Shown: positions 27,263 through 36,723 of the stretch, in pieces | How positions within the stretch are numbered: the stretch's first letter is position 1 | How the letters are laid out: the number at the start of each line of letters is the position of its first letter | DNA from: Sporomusa malonica | GTDB lineage: Bacteria; Bacillota; Negativicutes; Sporomusales; Sporomusaceae | Assembly (NCBI RefSeq): GCF_041428715.1 | Contig: NZ_CP155572.1 | Strand: one strand, 5' to 3' | Length of the DNA stretch: 64,000 bases | The notes under the pieces: model-generated | Told to the model about the DNA's origin: nothing | The model's database searches: none | What the model saw: the letters and a program-made list of their open reading frames with translations, nothing else | Made by a program: the position numbers and the translations under genes

Positions 27263-29242
27263 ATGCCTGTAATTAGCTTATGTATGATTGTTCGTGATGA
27301 AGAAAAATGTATTGCCAAATGTTTAGCCAGCGTCAAAGGGGTTGCAGATGAGATAATCATCGTCGATACAGGTTCTAAGGATGAGACAAAAAAAATTGCC
27401 GCCGGTTTTGGCGCCAATGTGATAGATTTTATTTGGACTGGCAGCTTTGCTGATGCTCGCAATGCGTCCCTTGAAGCAGCCAACGGAGATTGGGTGCTGT
27501 TCCTGGATGCCGACGAATATCTTGAACCGTCTTGCCATGGGGCGCTGCGTAAGAACATTGCTCAAGCTGATGTAGAAGGATACTATATCCCGGTTGTTAA
27601 TATCTATGGCAGTGAACAACAACCTGAGCAGTGCCGGGACATATTGTTCCGCTTGTTCCGTAACCGCAGTGAATATAGATTCCGTGGTATTATTCATGAA
27701 CAAGTGTTAAATTCAATTTTGGAGAAAGATAGCAAGGCCAATATTGCTATAGCTCATGATATTACCATCTATCATTATGGATATTTAGACAGTCAGGTTC
27801 AGGAAAAAGATAAGATAAATCGCAATCTTGAATTTCTTGCACAGCAGATCAAAGATTCACCCGAAGACAAGTATGTACTTTATCAATATGGATTAGAGCT
27901 TTATCGGGCGGAGCGCTATGGGGAATCCATCGAGATGCTGAAAAAATCGCTAGCCGGTTTAGCTCCGGGTGGACCCGAAAGCATGTATCTTCCCAAACTA
28001 ATCCGCCTGATTGTTATGGCTCATTATCAGGCTCGTAGATATGAAGAAGCTGTTGAATATGTTAAATATGGTTTGTCTATATATCAAGATTACGCTGATT
28101 TGTATCACTATGGCGGGCTATGTTTCTATGAGCTCAGGGCTTATGGCACTAGTTTTGAATACTTTATGAAGTCTACAACGCTAGGTGAACAATCTTACGT
28201 ATATGGTTCGTACCCTGGTGTAAAAGGTTTTAAAAGTTATTTTTACATGGGGAAAATTTGTGAAGAGTTTGATAGTGAGGAAGAAGCTCTTGGGTATTAC
28301 TTGGTAGCTTTTCGGGAGAACCCTTCTTTTCATATAGCGTTAGAACAGATGGTGCGAATTTTGGTGAAGGGTGAGGAAAGTGACGATGTAAGAATTGCCC
28401 TTGCTAATATGTGTGAGTGTTGTACGGCAGAGGCTAAATTCATATTAGGGCGCATGTTGTTTATTGAACGCTCTTATAAACTAGCAGGGGAATATCTCGA
28501 GGCAGCGGCTGTGGGTGGACTAAACACAGCCGAGGTTAATATCTGCCGAGCTATTTGCCTTGCGCAGCAGGATAGGGTTATTGAGGCTTTAAGAATTCTT
28601 GATGAATATGTAAATGACAGCGAACATTATGTAAGAGCAATATTTAACAAAGCCATTATTCTCTGGCTTCAGGATAATGCTTTCAAGGTGCGAAGTATTA
28701 CCGATAGTCTGATTAAAATGGGTTTGGATGATGATTTTATGGCAATCGTTAAGTTAATAAGGTCGCGGCCCAATGAGCAAATGGATTTTGTAAGCTTAAG
28801 GCCGGACTCATCGGAGCTACTTTTTGATATATTACTGAGAGCCATGGATCACGGAGACTTTAAAAAGGTGGATGACATTTTAGCTGGGATGCATCATGAG
28901 TGGATAACGGTGCATGCCTATAGGCTTATGCAGATGTATCTAAGACATAACAGGCTTAACGATGCAGAGCGGTATGGACATATATACTTAGTTAGTACTC
29001 AGGAAAGCTTTGATGCACTTGTATGCATGGGAGTTATAAAAAGTAAAAAAGAAGAGTATTGGGAGGCAGCCGAATATTACCGAGCCGCCGTTACTATCGC
29101 CCCCTGTAGTCCCAAGGCATATGTTAACTTATTGAAGATGTATGACAAACTTTGTCTGGAGACTTTAAAGACTGCTGTTAAAAACCATCCTGATGTTGAG
29201 CTGTTTAAAGCTATGCTGGAGCAGGAGGCGGCAAGGCAATGA
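27263..29242 (+). CDS. GT2 glycosyltransferase with TPR tail (659 aa)
   Basis: Family 2 glycosyltransferase: LCMIVRDEEKCI at 6-17, VDTGSKDET at 34-42 and the metal-binding DADE at 82-85, followed by FRLFRNRSEYRFRGIIHEQV. From about residue 195 the rest is TPR-like helical pairs (YVLYQYGLELYRAERYGESIEMLKKSL). Such GT2-TPR proteins resemble peptide or protein glycosyltransferases of the SunS type, so a protein acceptor is plausible. First of four genes joined by short overlaps; ATG overlap (ATGA) with the next gene. Start follows GGGGGGTGG. The sigma-K-like promoter and spore-type neighbours suggest a spore-surface role. Confidence 0.85.
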   Translation: MPVISLCMIVRDEEKCIAKCLASVKGVADEIIIVDTGSKDETKKIAAGFGANVIDFIWTGSFADARNASLEAANGDWVLFLDADEYLEPSCHGALRKNIAQADVEGYYIPVVNIYGSEQQPEQCRDILFRLFRNRSEYRFRGIIHEQVLNSILEKDSKANIAIAHDITIYHYGYLDSQVQEKDKINRNLEFLAQQIKDSPEDKYVLYQYGLELYRAERYGESIEMLKKSLAGLAPGGPESMYLPKLIRLIVMAHYQARRYEEAVEYVKYGLSIYQDYADLYHYGGLCFYELRAYGTSFEYFMKSTTLGEQSYVYGSYPGVKGFKSYFYMGKICEEFDSEEEALGYYLVAFRENPSFHIALEQMVRILVKGEESDDVRIALANMCECCTAEAKFILGRMLFIERSYKLAGEYLEAAAVGGLNTAEVNICRAICLAQQDRVIEALRILDEYVNDSEHYVRAIFNKAIILWLQDNAFKVRSITDSLIKMGLDDDFMAIVKLIRSRPNEQMDFVSLRPDSSELLFDILLRAMDHGDFKKVDDILAGMHHEWITVHAYRLMQMYLRHNRLNDAERYGHIYLVSTQESFDALVCMGVIKSKKEEYWEAAEYYRAAVTIAPCSPKAYVNLLKMYDKLCLETLKTAVKNHPDVELFKAMLEQEAARQ

Positions 29243-30987
29243 CAGGGCTGATCAGTATTGCTATGATTGTAAAAAATGAAGAAAATATGCTGAGAGCCTG
29301 CTTAGATAGTGTTAAAGCGGTAGTTGATGAGATTGTGATTGTGGATACAGGATCAGTTGATAAGACCGTAGAGATAGCAAAAAGCTACACCGATAAAGTA
29401 TATAGTTATTCATGGCAGGGAGATTTTAGTGCTGCGCGTAATTTTGCCATCGACCAGTGCAGTTGTGAGTGGATTCTGTATTTAGATGCAGATGAACGCT
29501 TAGCGGTCAGGCCTGAATCCTTGCGAGAGCTAATTACAAGTACAACTAAAGAGGCCTTTATAGTGCCGCTTAAAAATTATTGCGGTCCTGGCTGCAGTGA
29601 TTATAATGTAATCGGCGTATTAAGGCTGTTTCGCAACCTGCCGCATTATCGCTTTATTGGAAAAATACATGAACAAATCGGTATTGCAAACCAAGAAGTT
29701 GTCGGTCACAGTGATTTTCCGGTTATCAGTCACAGTTATATAAATACAGGCCGTCGGCAGGATAAACGCAGGCGAAATATGAGCATGCTTGCAGAACAGT
29801 TAAAACATGAGCCGGAGAATGAGGCTTTTATAAAATATTACCTGGGTTGCGAATGGTTGGGATTGGGACGGTATCTGCAAGCCTACGCTTGTTTTCGTTG
29901 TGCCTATGAGCAGCTTGATGAAAGCCATATATTTTTCAGGTCAAGTGCTGTCCGGAGTCTGGTTGCTTGTTTAAGGGGGATGGGAAGGTTTGAGGAGGCT
30001 TTGGCCATCTGTATGAAAGAAACAGCGGTATATCCGGAATATACCGATTTGTTTTTTGATGGCGGGGTAGTGTTGGAGCAACTTGGAGAGTATGAGATAG
30101 CGCTACGATGGTTTAAGGCTGCTGTTGATTTAGGGGCGCCGCTTATTGTGTACCAGCATAGCAATGGTACGGAAGATTTTTTATCTCAATATCACTTAGG
30201 ACATTGCTGTCAGATTCTGGGGAAGTACGAGGAAGCTGCTGAGTGGTACGAAAAGGCGCTTGAAGCAAACAAAAATTATATGTACCCGTTATATGGGCTG
30301 TTTATGGTACTGGTGACTAAGAAAAGCTGCGAGGAATTATTAATCACCTTCACAGAGCGGGGTTATGTATCGAGTTATGAGAGTCGGCTGGCGTTGGCGG
30401 CGCTTTTTTTTGCCAGCAGCCGACCTGATTTAGCGGTAAAAGTATGTAGTCAAGCAGAAAGCCAGATCATTCCTTCAAGTGATCTGGCTAAGTATTTACT
30501 GTATAGTGGTCATTTTAAGCAGGCACTCAAGATGATAGAGGCGCTTCAAACAAGGCAAGACTTGAATGACGCTGTACTAATGAAGTTGGAAATAATCTGT
30601 TATATATTTCTGCGTGAGTTAGGCGCCGCTAAGGCAAAGTGCCTAACTATGTGGCGATATGGGCCCTTGCGTGCTGATGCTATGGCTCTTTTAGCTCTTG
30701 TTAAAAGATTAGGGGGCAGCAGGCTGGCGATCAGTAAAAAATATGAGCCTGTTTTGGTAGACAGCTTGCTAAGGATAATGGCTGATTGTGTGCGTTCGTA
30801 TGGTGAAAATTCAAGCATATTTATACAGGTGGCCAAGTGCTGTGAAGAGATCATGAGCGACTTAGAGCAGGGCAGTAAAGCCTTACTTGATTTTTGGCAG
30901 AGTGAGATAAAGGGCATAGAGATGCTTCTTGATGTCAGGTATAAAAGTATGCGAGGTTTATATGTATGGCAAAAGGCTGGTCGCTGA
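29239..30987 (+). CDS. GT2 glycosyltransferase with TPR tail (582 aa)
   Basis: Same architecture as the gene before: GLISIAMIVKNEENML at the start, VDTGSVD at 35-41, DADER at 83-87, FRLFRNLPHYRFIGKIHEQ-type segment, then TPR-like repeats from about 190 (YYLGCEWLGLGRYLQAYACF). It begins within the stop codon of the upstream gene and overlaps the next gene by 22 bases, so all are co-translated. The paralogues differ too much to be recent copies. The C-terminal 150 residues have no recognisable motif. Confidence 0.85.
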   Translation: MTGLISIAMIVKNEENMLRACLDSVKAVVDEIVIVDTGSVDKTVEIAKSYTDKVYSYSWQGDFSAARNFAIDQCSCEWILYLDADERLAVRPESLRELITSTTKEAFIVPLKNYCGPGCSDYNVIGVLRLFRNLPHYRFIGKIHEQIGIANQEVVGHSDFPVISHSYINTGRRQDKRRRNMSMLAEQLKHEPENEAFIKYYLGCEWLGLGRYLQAYACFRCAYEQLDESHIFFRSSAVRSLVACLRGMGRFEEALAICMKETAVYPEYTDLFFDGGVVLEQLGEYEIALRWFKAAVDLGAPLIVYQHSNGTEDFLSQYHLGHCCQILGKYEEAAEWYEKALEANKNYMYPLYGLFMVLVTKKSCEELLITFTERGYVSSYESRLALAALFFASSRPDLAVKVCSQAESQIIPSSDLAKYLLYSGHFKQALKMIEALQTRQDLNDAVLMKLEIICYIFLRELGAAKAKCLTMWRYGPLRADAMALLALVKRLGGSRLAISKKYEPVLVDSLLRIMADCVRSYGENSSIFIQVAKCCEEIMSDLEQGSKALLDFWQSEIKGIEMLLDVRYKSMRGLYVWQKAGR

Positions 30988-32420
30988 CAGTTTGTCTTAT
31001 TGTAAAAAATGAGGAGCATTGTTTAGGTGATTGTCTTGACAGTATTAGAGCCTGGGCAGATCAGATCGTGGTTGTAGATACAGGCTCAACCGATAACACG
31101 GTTCAAGTTGCCAGACAATATGATGCACAAATTGAGTATTTTCAGTGGGAAAATGACTTTGCTAAAGCACGTAACTATTGTCTGCAATTTGCTGTAAGTG
31201 ATTGGATTTTGGTGTTAGACGCTGATGAACGGTTAGCAGGAAATAGCGAAACTCTGCCAGACTTGGTGGCTAAAGATTATGAAGGCTATTACCTTACGAT
31301 AGTAAGCCCTCTAGGAGCGGGGAAAATTGAGGCAGAAGACCATGTCGTGAGATTATTTCGTAATGGCCGGGGGTATAAATTTTCCGGAGCAATACATGAG
31401 CAGATCGCAGGCAGCATAAAAGAGCTTGAAGGCCAGGATGCTATCGGTTTTTCGGGTATTATTGTCAGACACCGGGGTTATGAGCCTGAAGAAATTTTAT
31501 GCAAGCAAAAAATAGTACGAAATAGCCAGATAATTAAAAGTCAGTTAGCTGAGCGGCAAGATGACACATTTATGCTATACAGCTTGGGGACTGAACTTAT
31601 ACAACAAGAGCAGTATGGAGAAGCATGTAATGTACTTATGAAAGCGCTTAAACATATGACTGGGGGAGAAGGGTACTTTAGGGAGGTTATACTGCTCGCG
31701 CTTATGGCCAGTCTCAAAAATAGTGCTTATGTAGAAGATGAAGGCTTGTTTGTTAAAGCCCTGGCAACCATGCCTGCGGACAGTGATATATTATTTTTGG
31801 CAGGGCTGCGGCAGGCGGCGTTAGGAAATTTTAGTCTTGCTGGGGAGATGCTTGCCCAAGGGGGTATTAATACCGTACTAGTGCCGCCACAGCTGATTAA
31901 TGCAATCGTTGGAGAACTATTTTATCGGCAAAAAAGCTGGCAGGCGGCGCTTCAAAAATTTAAGCTGTCACTGGAAGCTGGACCTTCGCTATATAGTGCG
32001 GTGAGGATGATAGAGGTTCTACGAAAGGGAGAAGCAGGGGCTGTTAAAGCTTTGGCGTATGCCGTGGGTGAAGACGCCGTCAAGCTGGCTCATGAGGCTG
32101 TTCTAATAGGAGATTATTATGCGGCTGCGGTCATTTGTCTTGCTGCCGCGGAAAGGGATGTTGGCGAAAGTTTTAATCAGTGGAAAGATTTATATCAATC
32201 CATCATAAAACAAGCAGGCAGTATGCCAGCTATTATTAAAGACTACCTGGGGATTTTGTGTCAGCAAATGGAGATATGCAAGGTTGCTTTAGCAACGGAC
32301 AAAGAGTGCCTAGTCGTACAGAGCTATCTGGAAAAGGCTGTTAATAGAAGTCTTGGGGTATGGTTAACGCTCTGGCCGGAGCATGTCGTGCCGATAAATA
32401 TTTGGGAGTGTTGCTTGTGA
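30966..32420 (+). CDS. GT2 glycosyltransferase with TPR tail (484 aa)
   Basis: Third member of the set: VCLIVKNEEHCLGDCLDSI, VVDTGSTDNT at 36-45, ENDFAKARNYC and DADER at 85-89, then VVRLFRNGRGYKFSGAIHEQI. TPR-like tail from about 195, including YSLGTELIQQEQYGEACNVL. It starts inside the preceding gene and its final codons contain the start of the following one (GTGA). Probably acts on the same acceptor as its neighbours, adding a different residue. Confidence 0.85.
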   Translation: MAKGWSLTVCLIVKNEEHCLGDCLDSIRAWADQIVVVDTGSTDNTVQVARQYDAQIEYFQWENDFAKARNYCLQFAVSDWILVLDADERLAGNSETLPDLVAKDYEGYYLTIVSPLGAGKIEAEDHVVRLFRNGRGYKFSGAIHEQIAGSIKELEGQDAIGFSGIIVRHRGYEPEEILCKQKIVRNSQIIKSQLAERQDDTFMLYSLGTELIQQEQYGEACNVLMKALKHMTGGEGYFREVILLALMASLKNSAYVEDEGLFVKALATMPADSDILFLAGLRQAALGNFSLAGEMLAQGGINTVLVPPQLINAIVGELFYRQKSWQAALQKFKLSLEAGPSLYSAVRMIEVLRKGEAGAVKALAYAVGEDAVKLAHEAVLIGDYYAAAVICLAAAERDVGESFNQWKDLYQSIIKQAGSMPAIIKDYLGILCQQMEICKVALATDKECLVVQSYLEKAVNRSLGVWLTLWPEHVVPINIWECCL

Positions 32421-33919
32421 TTAAAGTAGTCGTTGGCAGTCCGGTAAAGCAGAAACCTGCTATTCTGGAGCAGTTCCTGCAATCGCTAGAGAACCTCGAC
32501 TATGAGGGGTTAACTGTAGAATATGTATTTGTTGATGATGATGAAGGATGTAATCTGTTGTACGCCTTTGCTGGTAAGTATGCTAACACAACGATATTTA
32601 AAGGAGATAATCCCTTAGAATATCATTGTGATGAAGAAACACATTGCTGGCAGGAAAACCTTATATGGAAAGTTGCTGCCTATAAAGACAGAATCATAGA
32701 GTATGCTCTGCAAGCAAGAGCAGATTATCTATTTTTAGCTGATTCAGATCTATATTTGCATCCGCAGACGGTTAAGCATCTACTCAGTTTGAAAAAAGAT
32801 ATCGTATCTGAGGTGTATTGGACTAAATGGGCACTGCAGTTTGCTCCTTTACCGCAGGTATGGGTAGGAGATCAATATAGGTTATTTCATGCAGAGCGCG
32901 GGGTAGAGTATAGCTCGGATGAACAAGCGATGAAAAGCCAAGAGTTTATCGATATGCTGAAAAATCCCGGGGTTTATAAAGTTGGCGGGCTGGGAGCCTG
33001 TACGCTGATCAGCCGCTATGCGCTTGAGAGAGGGGCGAATTTCAAGGAGATATATAATCTTGGTTTTATTGGGGAAGACCGGCATTTCTGTGTGCGGGCG
33101 GTAGCGCTAGGGTTAGAGCTGTACGCCGATACTTGGTATCCGCCGTTTCATATCTACAGGGAGTCGGAACTTGTGAACCTGGCCAAATATAAACATAGAA
33201 TAGCGAGAAATACAGAACATCCCAAATTGACGGTAGGCATGTTAGTGAAAAATGAAAGCGGCCGATATTTAGAGAGGGTGCTGCAACATATTGCTCAGTA
33301 TGCAGATGAAGTGGTGATTTTAGATGATGGCAGCACAGACAATACTGTCGCCATCTGCCGCGAAAAATTAGTAAATATAGTTCATTGCATTGTAGAAAAT
33401 AGCATAAGTGGTTTTAGTAATGAAGTGGAACTCCGTAAAACGTTATGGGAGCTGGCTGGGGGTACTAATCCGGATTGGATCATGATTCTAGATGCTGATG
33501 AAATTTTTGAACATAAAGCGGCTGAGGGAATTAGGGAATTAATTAAAGATGATAGCGTAGATGTGGTTTATTTCCGGTTATATGACATGTGGAATGAAAG
33601 CAGCTATCGTGAAGACAGTTACTGGATTGCTCACAGAGTATATCGGCCATTTTTAGTAAGGTATCGCTCAGGATATAAGTATGAGTGGCAGGAACAGCCG
33701 CTGCACTGCGGCAGATTCCCAATAAATATATTTGACCGCACAGGCAAGCAAAGTCAATTGCGTTTACAGCATTTTGGCTGGGCGCGGCCGGAAGACAGGG
33801 TAGCAAAATATTTCAGATACAAAGAGCTGGACCCAAAAGCTAAATACGGAGTCCAGGAACAATACCTTTCTATTCTTGACCCTAAGCCTAATTTAATAAA
33901 GTGGCGAGATGACGAGTAA
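32417..33919 (+). CDS. Two-domain glycosyltransferase (500 aa)
   Basis: Two nucleotide-sugar domains in tandem. The first (1-260) has VVGSPVKQKPAILEQFLQSL, YVFVDDDEG and DYLFLADSDLYLHP, as in anticipated GT families with an ADSD metal site. The second (about 268-500) is a classical GT2: LTVGMLVKNESGRYLERVL, VILDDGSTDNT and MILDADEIFE, ending GWARPEDRVAKYFRYKELD. Start GTG 32417 overlaps the previous stop and follows GGGAG; earlier in-frame codons lie within the upstream gene. It closes the operon and is followed by a bidirectional terminator. Confidence 0.85.
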   Translation: MIKVVVGSPVKQKPAILEQFLQSLENLDYEGLTVEYVFVDDDEGCNLLYAFAGKYANTTIFKGDNPLEYHCDEETHCWQENLIWKVAAYKDRIIEYALQARADYLFLADSDLYLHPQTVKHLLSLKKDIVSEVYWTKWALQFAPLPQVWVGDQYRLFHAERGVEYSSDEQAMKSQEFIDMLKNPGVYKVGGLGACTLISRYALERGANFKEIYNLGFIGEDRHFCVRAVALGLELYADTWYPPFHIYRESELVNLAKYKHRIARNTEHPKLTVGMLVKNESGRYLERVLQHIAQYADEVVILDDGSTDNTVAICREKLVNIVHCIVENSISGFSNEVELRKTLWELAGGTNPDWIMILDADEIFEHKAAEGIRELIKDDSVDVVYFRLYDMWNESSYREDSYWIAHRVYRPFLVRYRSGYKYEWQEQPLHCGRFPINIFDRTGKQSQLRLQHFGWARPEDRVAKYFRYKELDPKAKYGVQEQYLSILDPKPNLIKWRDDE

Positions 33920-33935
33920 TTATCATATATTCATG

Positions 33936-33974
33936 AGAAAACACACTACAATTTATAAATGCAGTGTGTTTTCT
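33936..33974. terminator. Bidirectional terminator between converging genes
   Basis: AGAAAACACACT pairs with AGTGTGTTTTCT; T runs on both strands. Confidence 0.85.
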
Positions 33975-33977
33975 TAT

Positions 33978-34505
33978 TTAAGGAGTCTGTTGGTTGTGGG
34001 ATTGATCGGTACCTAGCTCAGGACGGCAAGTAGGCGTAAATACTTCTGGGTTACTTGACTCAAAGAGATTGACAAAACATGGATGGCACTGATGGGGGGG
34101 CAGTGAATGATATGCTCGTGCCAGTTTTACGCCCAAAATCCTTACATTTAGAGAGATTGCTAGCTCTCTTGAGTTAGTAAGATGTAGTTGCTCTGTATTA
34201 ATATCACATTTCAGATAAGCATTCATGCCTGTGCGTGCACGGTAATGCACAAAGGTTTCGTCAAATGGCAGCCTAAAAAATATAAAAGTTACAGGTTGTG
34301 TGCCGTCGTGAACAGCTGCCACGTATTCTGCACAAATGCTGATATAGCCGGTAATACGCATTTGTCTAGGTGATACTACGCATTGCTCAATTATTGGTGT
34401 TGATGTTACGCGAAGTAGAAAATCAATGTCCGGTTTATCACCAGGGAGTGTTAAGTTACTGTTGGTGGCAAACTGACGGGCTCTTCTGTGCTTCGAACGA
34501 GCCAT
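33978..34505 (-). CDS. SPOCS-domain (DUF3794) protein, 175 aa
   Basis: A short SPOCS-type protein. It has the family pattern NLTLPGDKPDIDFLL (a hydrophobic stretch, Pro, then K-P-D-I) near residues 17-31, and VSPRQMRITGYISICAEYVAAVHDGTQPVTFIFFRLPF in the core. SPOCS domains occur in spore proteins such as SipL, which binds the SpoIVA coat base. The basic N-terminus (MARSKHRRARQ) and Cys/Pro-rich C-terminus are unusual. It is divergent from the three-gene SPOCS unit on the other strand; the 338 bases between (34506-34843) hold promoters only. Spore-coat role is inferred from family and neighbours. Confidence 0.7.
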   Translation of the reverse strand: MARSKHRRARQFATNSNLTLPGDKPDIDFLLRVTSTPIIEQCVVSPRQMRITGYISICAEYVAAVHDGTQPVTFIFFRLPFDETFVHYRARTGMNAYLKCDINTEQLHLTNSRELAISLNVRILGVKLARAYHSLPPHQCHPCFVNLFESSNPEVFTPTCRPELGTDQSHNQQTP

Positions 34506-34745
34506 ACTCTTTCCTCCTTAATCTAATGATATACGCTCTGCATGCAATTATATGTATTGTTTCTGGAGCTTTATTAGTAGTTTATGATTTTAAGTGAAAT
34601 GTGTTCCGTATATAACCAAAAACTAGCTACTTGTTTACATAAATATTAACAATTGAAAAAAATATGTTTTTACTAATCTTTTGTGATATTGGATTATCTA
34701 GCAGTAATACAGCGTTTTCTAGCGTTTATGTAGCCGTGTTTTGGA

Positions 34746-34773
34746 ACTACCGAACAGTATACTACATATAATG
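34746..34773 (+). promoter_or_regulatory. Possible sigma-K-type promoter of the SPOCS operon
   Basis: AC-N17-CATATAATG, one mismatch from the consensus, 70 bases before the first start. Confidence 0.4.
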
Positions 34774-34843
34774 AAGCAGATGAATAAAATACATCCGAAG
34801 TTTTTCTAACAGCCAATTATCCAAATAGTAAGGAGGAATATAC

Positions 34844-35395
34844 ATGGATGACAGCTTGGTTACCGTTGCTGGGCTCTGTGACATTAGAGGAATCAAATTT
34901 ACAAAAGGAGTAGATAATTTTTGGACTCAAATCTCGATCCAGGAGAATTTAAACATTCCTGATATAAAACCAGAGATCGAGCAAATCACAGGAGTAAATG
35001 TGGCAGTAAGGATCATTAGAAAGAAGGTAATTGTAACACCTAGTACAGACTCGTGTCCAAATTTTGAAGGCAAATTACTTACAGGGCGGAAACTAATTGT
35101 TGAAGGAGAACTTTGCCAGACAATATCCTATATTGCCGCTCGCTGCGAACAACCTGTACATTCAGCTCGTTTTGTCATCCCGTTTTCCGCTTTTATCGTC
35201 ATTCCCAAGTCGGTGCGGGTATGGTACAAAGACGACGATCAAGAGGTAGATTCGCTGCATACTACTTACCAGATTAATACTTGCTTAGAAGACGTGTTTG
35301 TCAAAAAAATTACTCCAAGAGAGATATTTGATAATGTAATGTTACTACTACAAGCTGTACCAGTTACAGCCAACATTTGTCATGATGAGCATTAG
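34844..35395 (+). CDS. SPOCS-domain (DUF3794) protein, 183 aa
   Basis: One SPOCS domain: FWTQISIQENLNIPDIKPEIEQI (about 27-50), VRIIRKKVIVTPS, then LTGRKLIVEGELCQTISYIAARCEQPVHSARFVIPFSAFIVI and a C-terminal CLEDVFVKKITPREIFDNVMLLL. The protein has no signal peptide, as expected for a protein made in the mother cell and laid on the spore. Start follows AAGGAGG. First of three paralogues in one unit (gaps 32 and 23 bases). Confidence 0.8.
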   Translation: MDDSLVTVAGLCDIRGIKFTKGVDNFWTQISIQENLNIPDIKPEIEQITGVNVAVRIIRKKVIVTPSTDSCPNFEGKLLTGRKLIVEGELCQTISYIAARCEQPVHSARFVIPFSAFIVIPKSVRVWYKDDDQEVDSLHTTYQINTCLEDVFVKKITPREIFDNVMLLLQAVPVTANICHDEH

Positions 35396-35427
35396 TCAGA
35401 CAATATGTTCAAAAAGGAGGAAGAACT

Positions 35428-36051
35428 ATGAGGTATTGCGATAAAGAACCTGACAAAGAGAGTGTTAGCATAGAGTCCGTGGATTGTAGAGTTATGGGTA
35501 AGTTTCAGAAACCAAGGCGGACTGAACCGGAGGATCGAGCCCAACTTCTGACTATTAGCGGTATCTGCTCCCCGGAAAAGCTAGAAAAGTTTTTAGATTG
35601 CGGTGATATCCGGCGATGGACGGAGCTGGTGGTACCGGAAGTATTATGTATTCCATCAGTTAAACCAGATATTGAGCAACTGATAAGCATTTCTGCTGCT
35701 GTGGAAATTATCTGTGAGCGGGTAATCAGCACACCATTCAAAACAACCAACCCCAAACTGTGTCCTCCTATTTTTAATCAGGAAGGTACAGCAATAACCG
35801 GAAAGAAACTGGTGATAGAAGGAGTTCTGCGCCAAAAAATTGTATATTCTGCGTGTCAGACGCAAAGTGTGCATGCTGTACATTTCGATACGCCGTTCTC
35901 GGCGTTTATTGTCCTTGATCCACAGGATCCTCTCACAAGAAAATTTAAGGTAGACGTCTGCATCGAGGATATTTTTGTCACAGATATTACCCAACGAAAA
36001 ATATTTAAAAATGTTACATTGGTCATTAGGGCGTTGCCCCACTTACGCTAA
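35428..36051 (+). CDS. SPOCS-domain (DUF3794) protein, 207 aa
   Basis: Paralogue of its neighbours with a longer basic N-terminus (about 45 residues, KFQKPRRTEPEDR). The core shows ELVVPEVLCIPSVKPDIEQL, VEIICERVISTPF, ITGKKLVIEGVLRQKIVYSA and a final CIEDIFVTDITQRKIFKNVTLVI. Start after AAAGGAGGAAG. Middle gene of the three. Likely structural spore-surface protein, by family and context. Confidence 0.8.
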   Translation: MRYCDKEPDKESVSIESVDCRVMGKFQKPRRTEPEDRAQLLTISGICSPEKLEKFLDCGDIRRWTELVVPEVLCIPSVKPDIEQLISISAAVEIICERVISTPFKTTNPKLCPPIFNQEGTAITGKKLVIEGVLRQKIVYSACQTQSVHAVHFDTPFSAFIVLDPQDPLTRKFKVDVCIEDIFVTDITQRKIFKNVTLVIRALPHLR

Positions 36052-36074
36052 CGAGAACAAGGAGGTGTACACTG

Positions 36075-36638
36075 ATGAAAGTATGTCAATGCTTTGGACA
36101 GAACGTTGTTGAGATAATAGGCTTGTGTGATCCGGCCGAAGTGACTGTACTTGTGGAGCGGCAGGATGAAGATGATTGTGTTGAGGTAGGAGCCTGGACG
36201 CAAATATCTGTTCCAGAATTATTTAGACTACCTGCTGACAAACCTAATATCGGAACGATTGATAAAGTGTTTGCTGAAGTAAAAATTATTTCAACTAGAA
36301 TTGTAAATACACCAATAGGGCCTTGCCCCACAAAAGAAAATATTGAAGGCACCAGGCTGACTGGAAAGAAACTGGTAGTTGAAGGCGCATTAAGGCAGAA
36401 GCTCGTTTATACTGCAGCCAGAGCGGATCAGCCGGTTTTTACTACGCATTTTGACGCTCAATTTTCGGCATTCATCGTTTTGGCACCACATGCCGATCAT
36501 AAAGATTTTTGCGTAGAGGCCTGTATTGAAGACGTATTTGCAATACCATTTAATCCAAGAGAAGTATTTAAAAATGTAACGCTGTTTTTGCAGGCAAAAC
36601 CAGTTAGTGATAACGATAGTCGTGTTTATTTTGAATGA
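36075..36638 (+). CDS. SPOCS-domain (DUF3794) protein, 187 aa
   Basis: Third paralogue: WTQISVPELFRLPADKPNIGTI near 48-69, VKIISTRIVNTPIG, LTGKKLVVEGALRQKLVYTAARADQPVFTTHFDAQFSAFIVL, and CIEDVFAIPFNPREVFKNVTLFL at the end. Start after AAGGAGGTG. Ends at a terminator shared with the converging repeat-protein gene. Confidence 0.8.
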   Translation: MKVCQCFGQNVVEIIGLCDPAEVTVLVERQDEDDCVEVGAWTQISVPELFRLPADKPNIGTIDKVFAEVKIISTRIVNTPIGPCPTKENIEGTRLTGKKLVVEGALRQKLVYTAARADQPVFTTHFDAQFSAFIVLAPHADHKDFCVEACIEDVFAIPFNPREVFKNVTLFLQAKPVSDNDSRVYFE

Positions 36639-36667
36639 ACATATAATTGAATAAATATATTAATAGT

Positions 36668-36714
36668 AAAAAGAGGTCTCCAAAAAGCTAATTAGCTTTT
36701 TAGGAGACCTCTTT
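36668..36714. terminator. Bidirectional terminator
   Basis: AAAGAGGTCTCC and AGGAGACCTCTTT enclose a second inverted repeat (AAAAAGCTAATTAGCTTTTT). Confidence 0.85.
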
Positions 36715-36723
36715 GCTATACGT

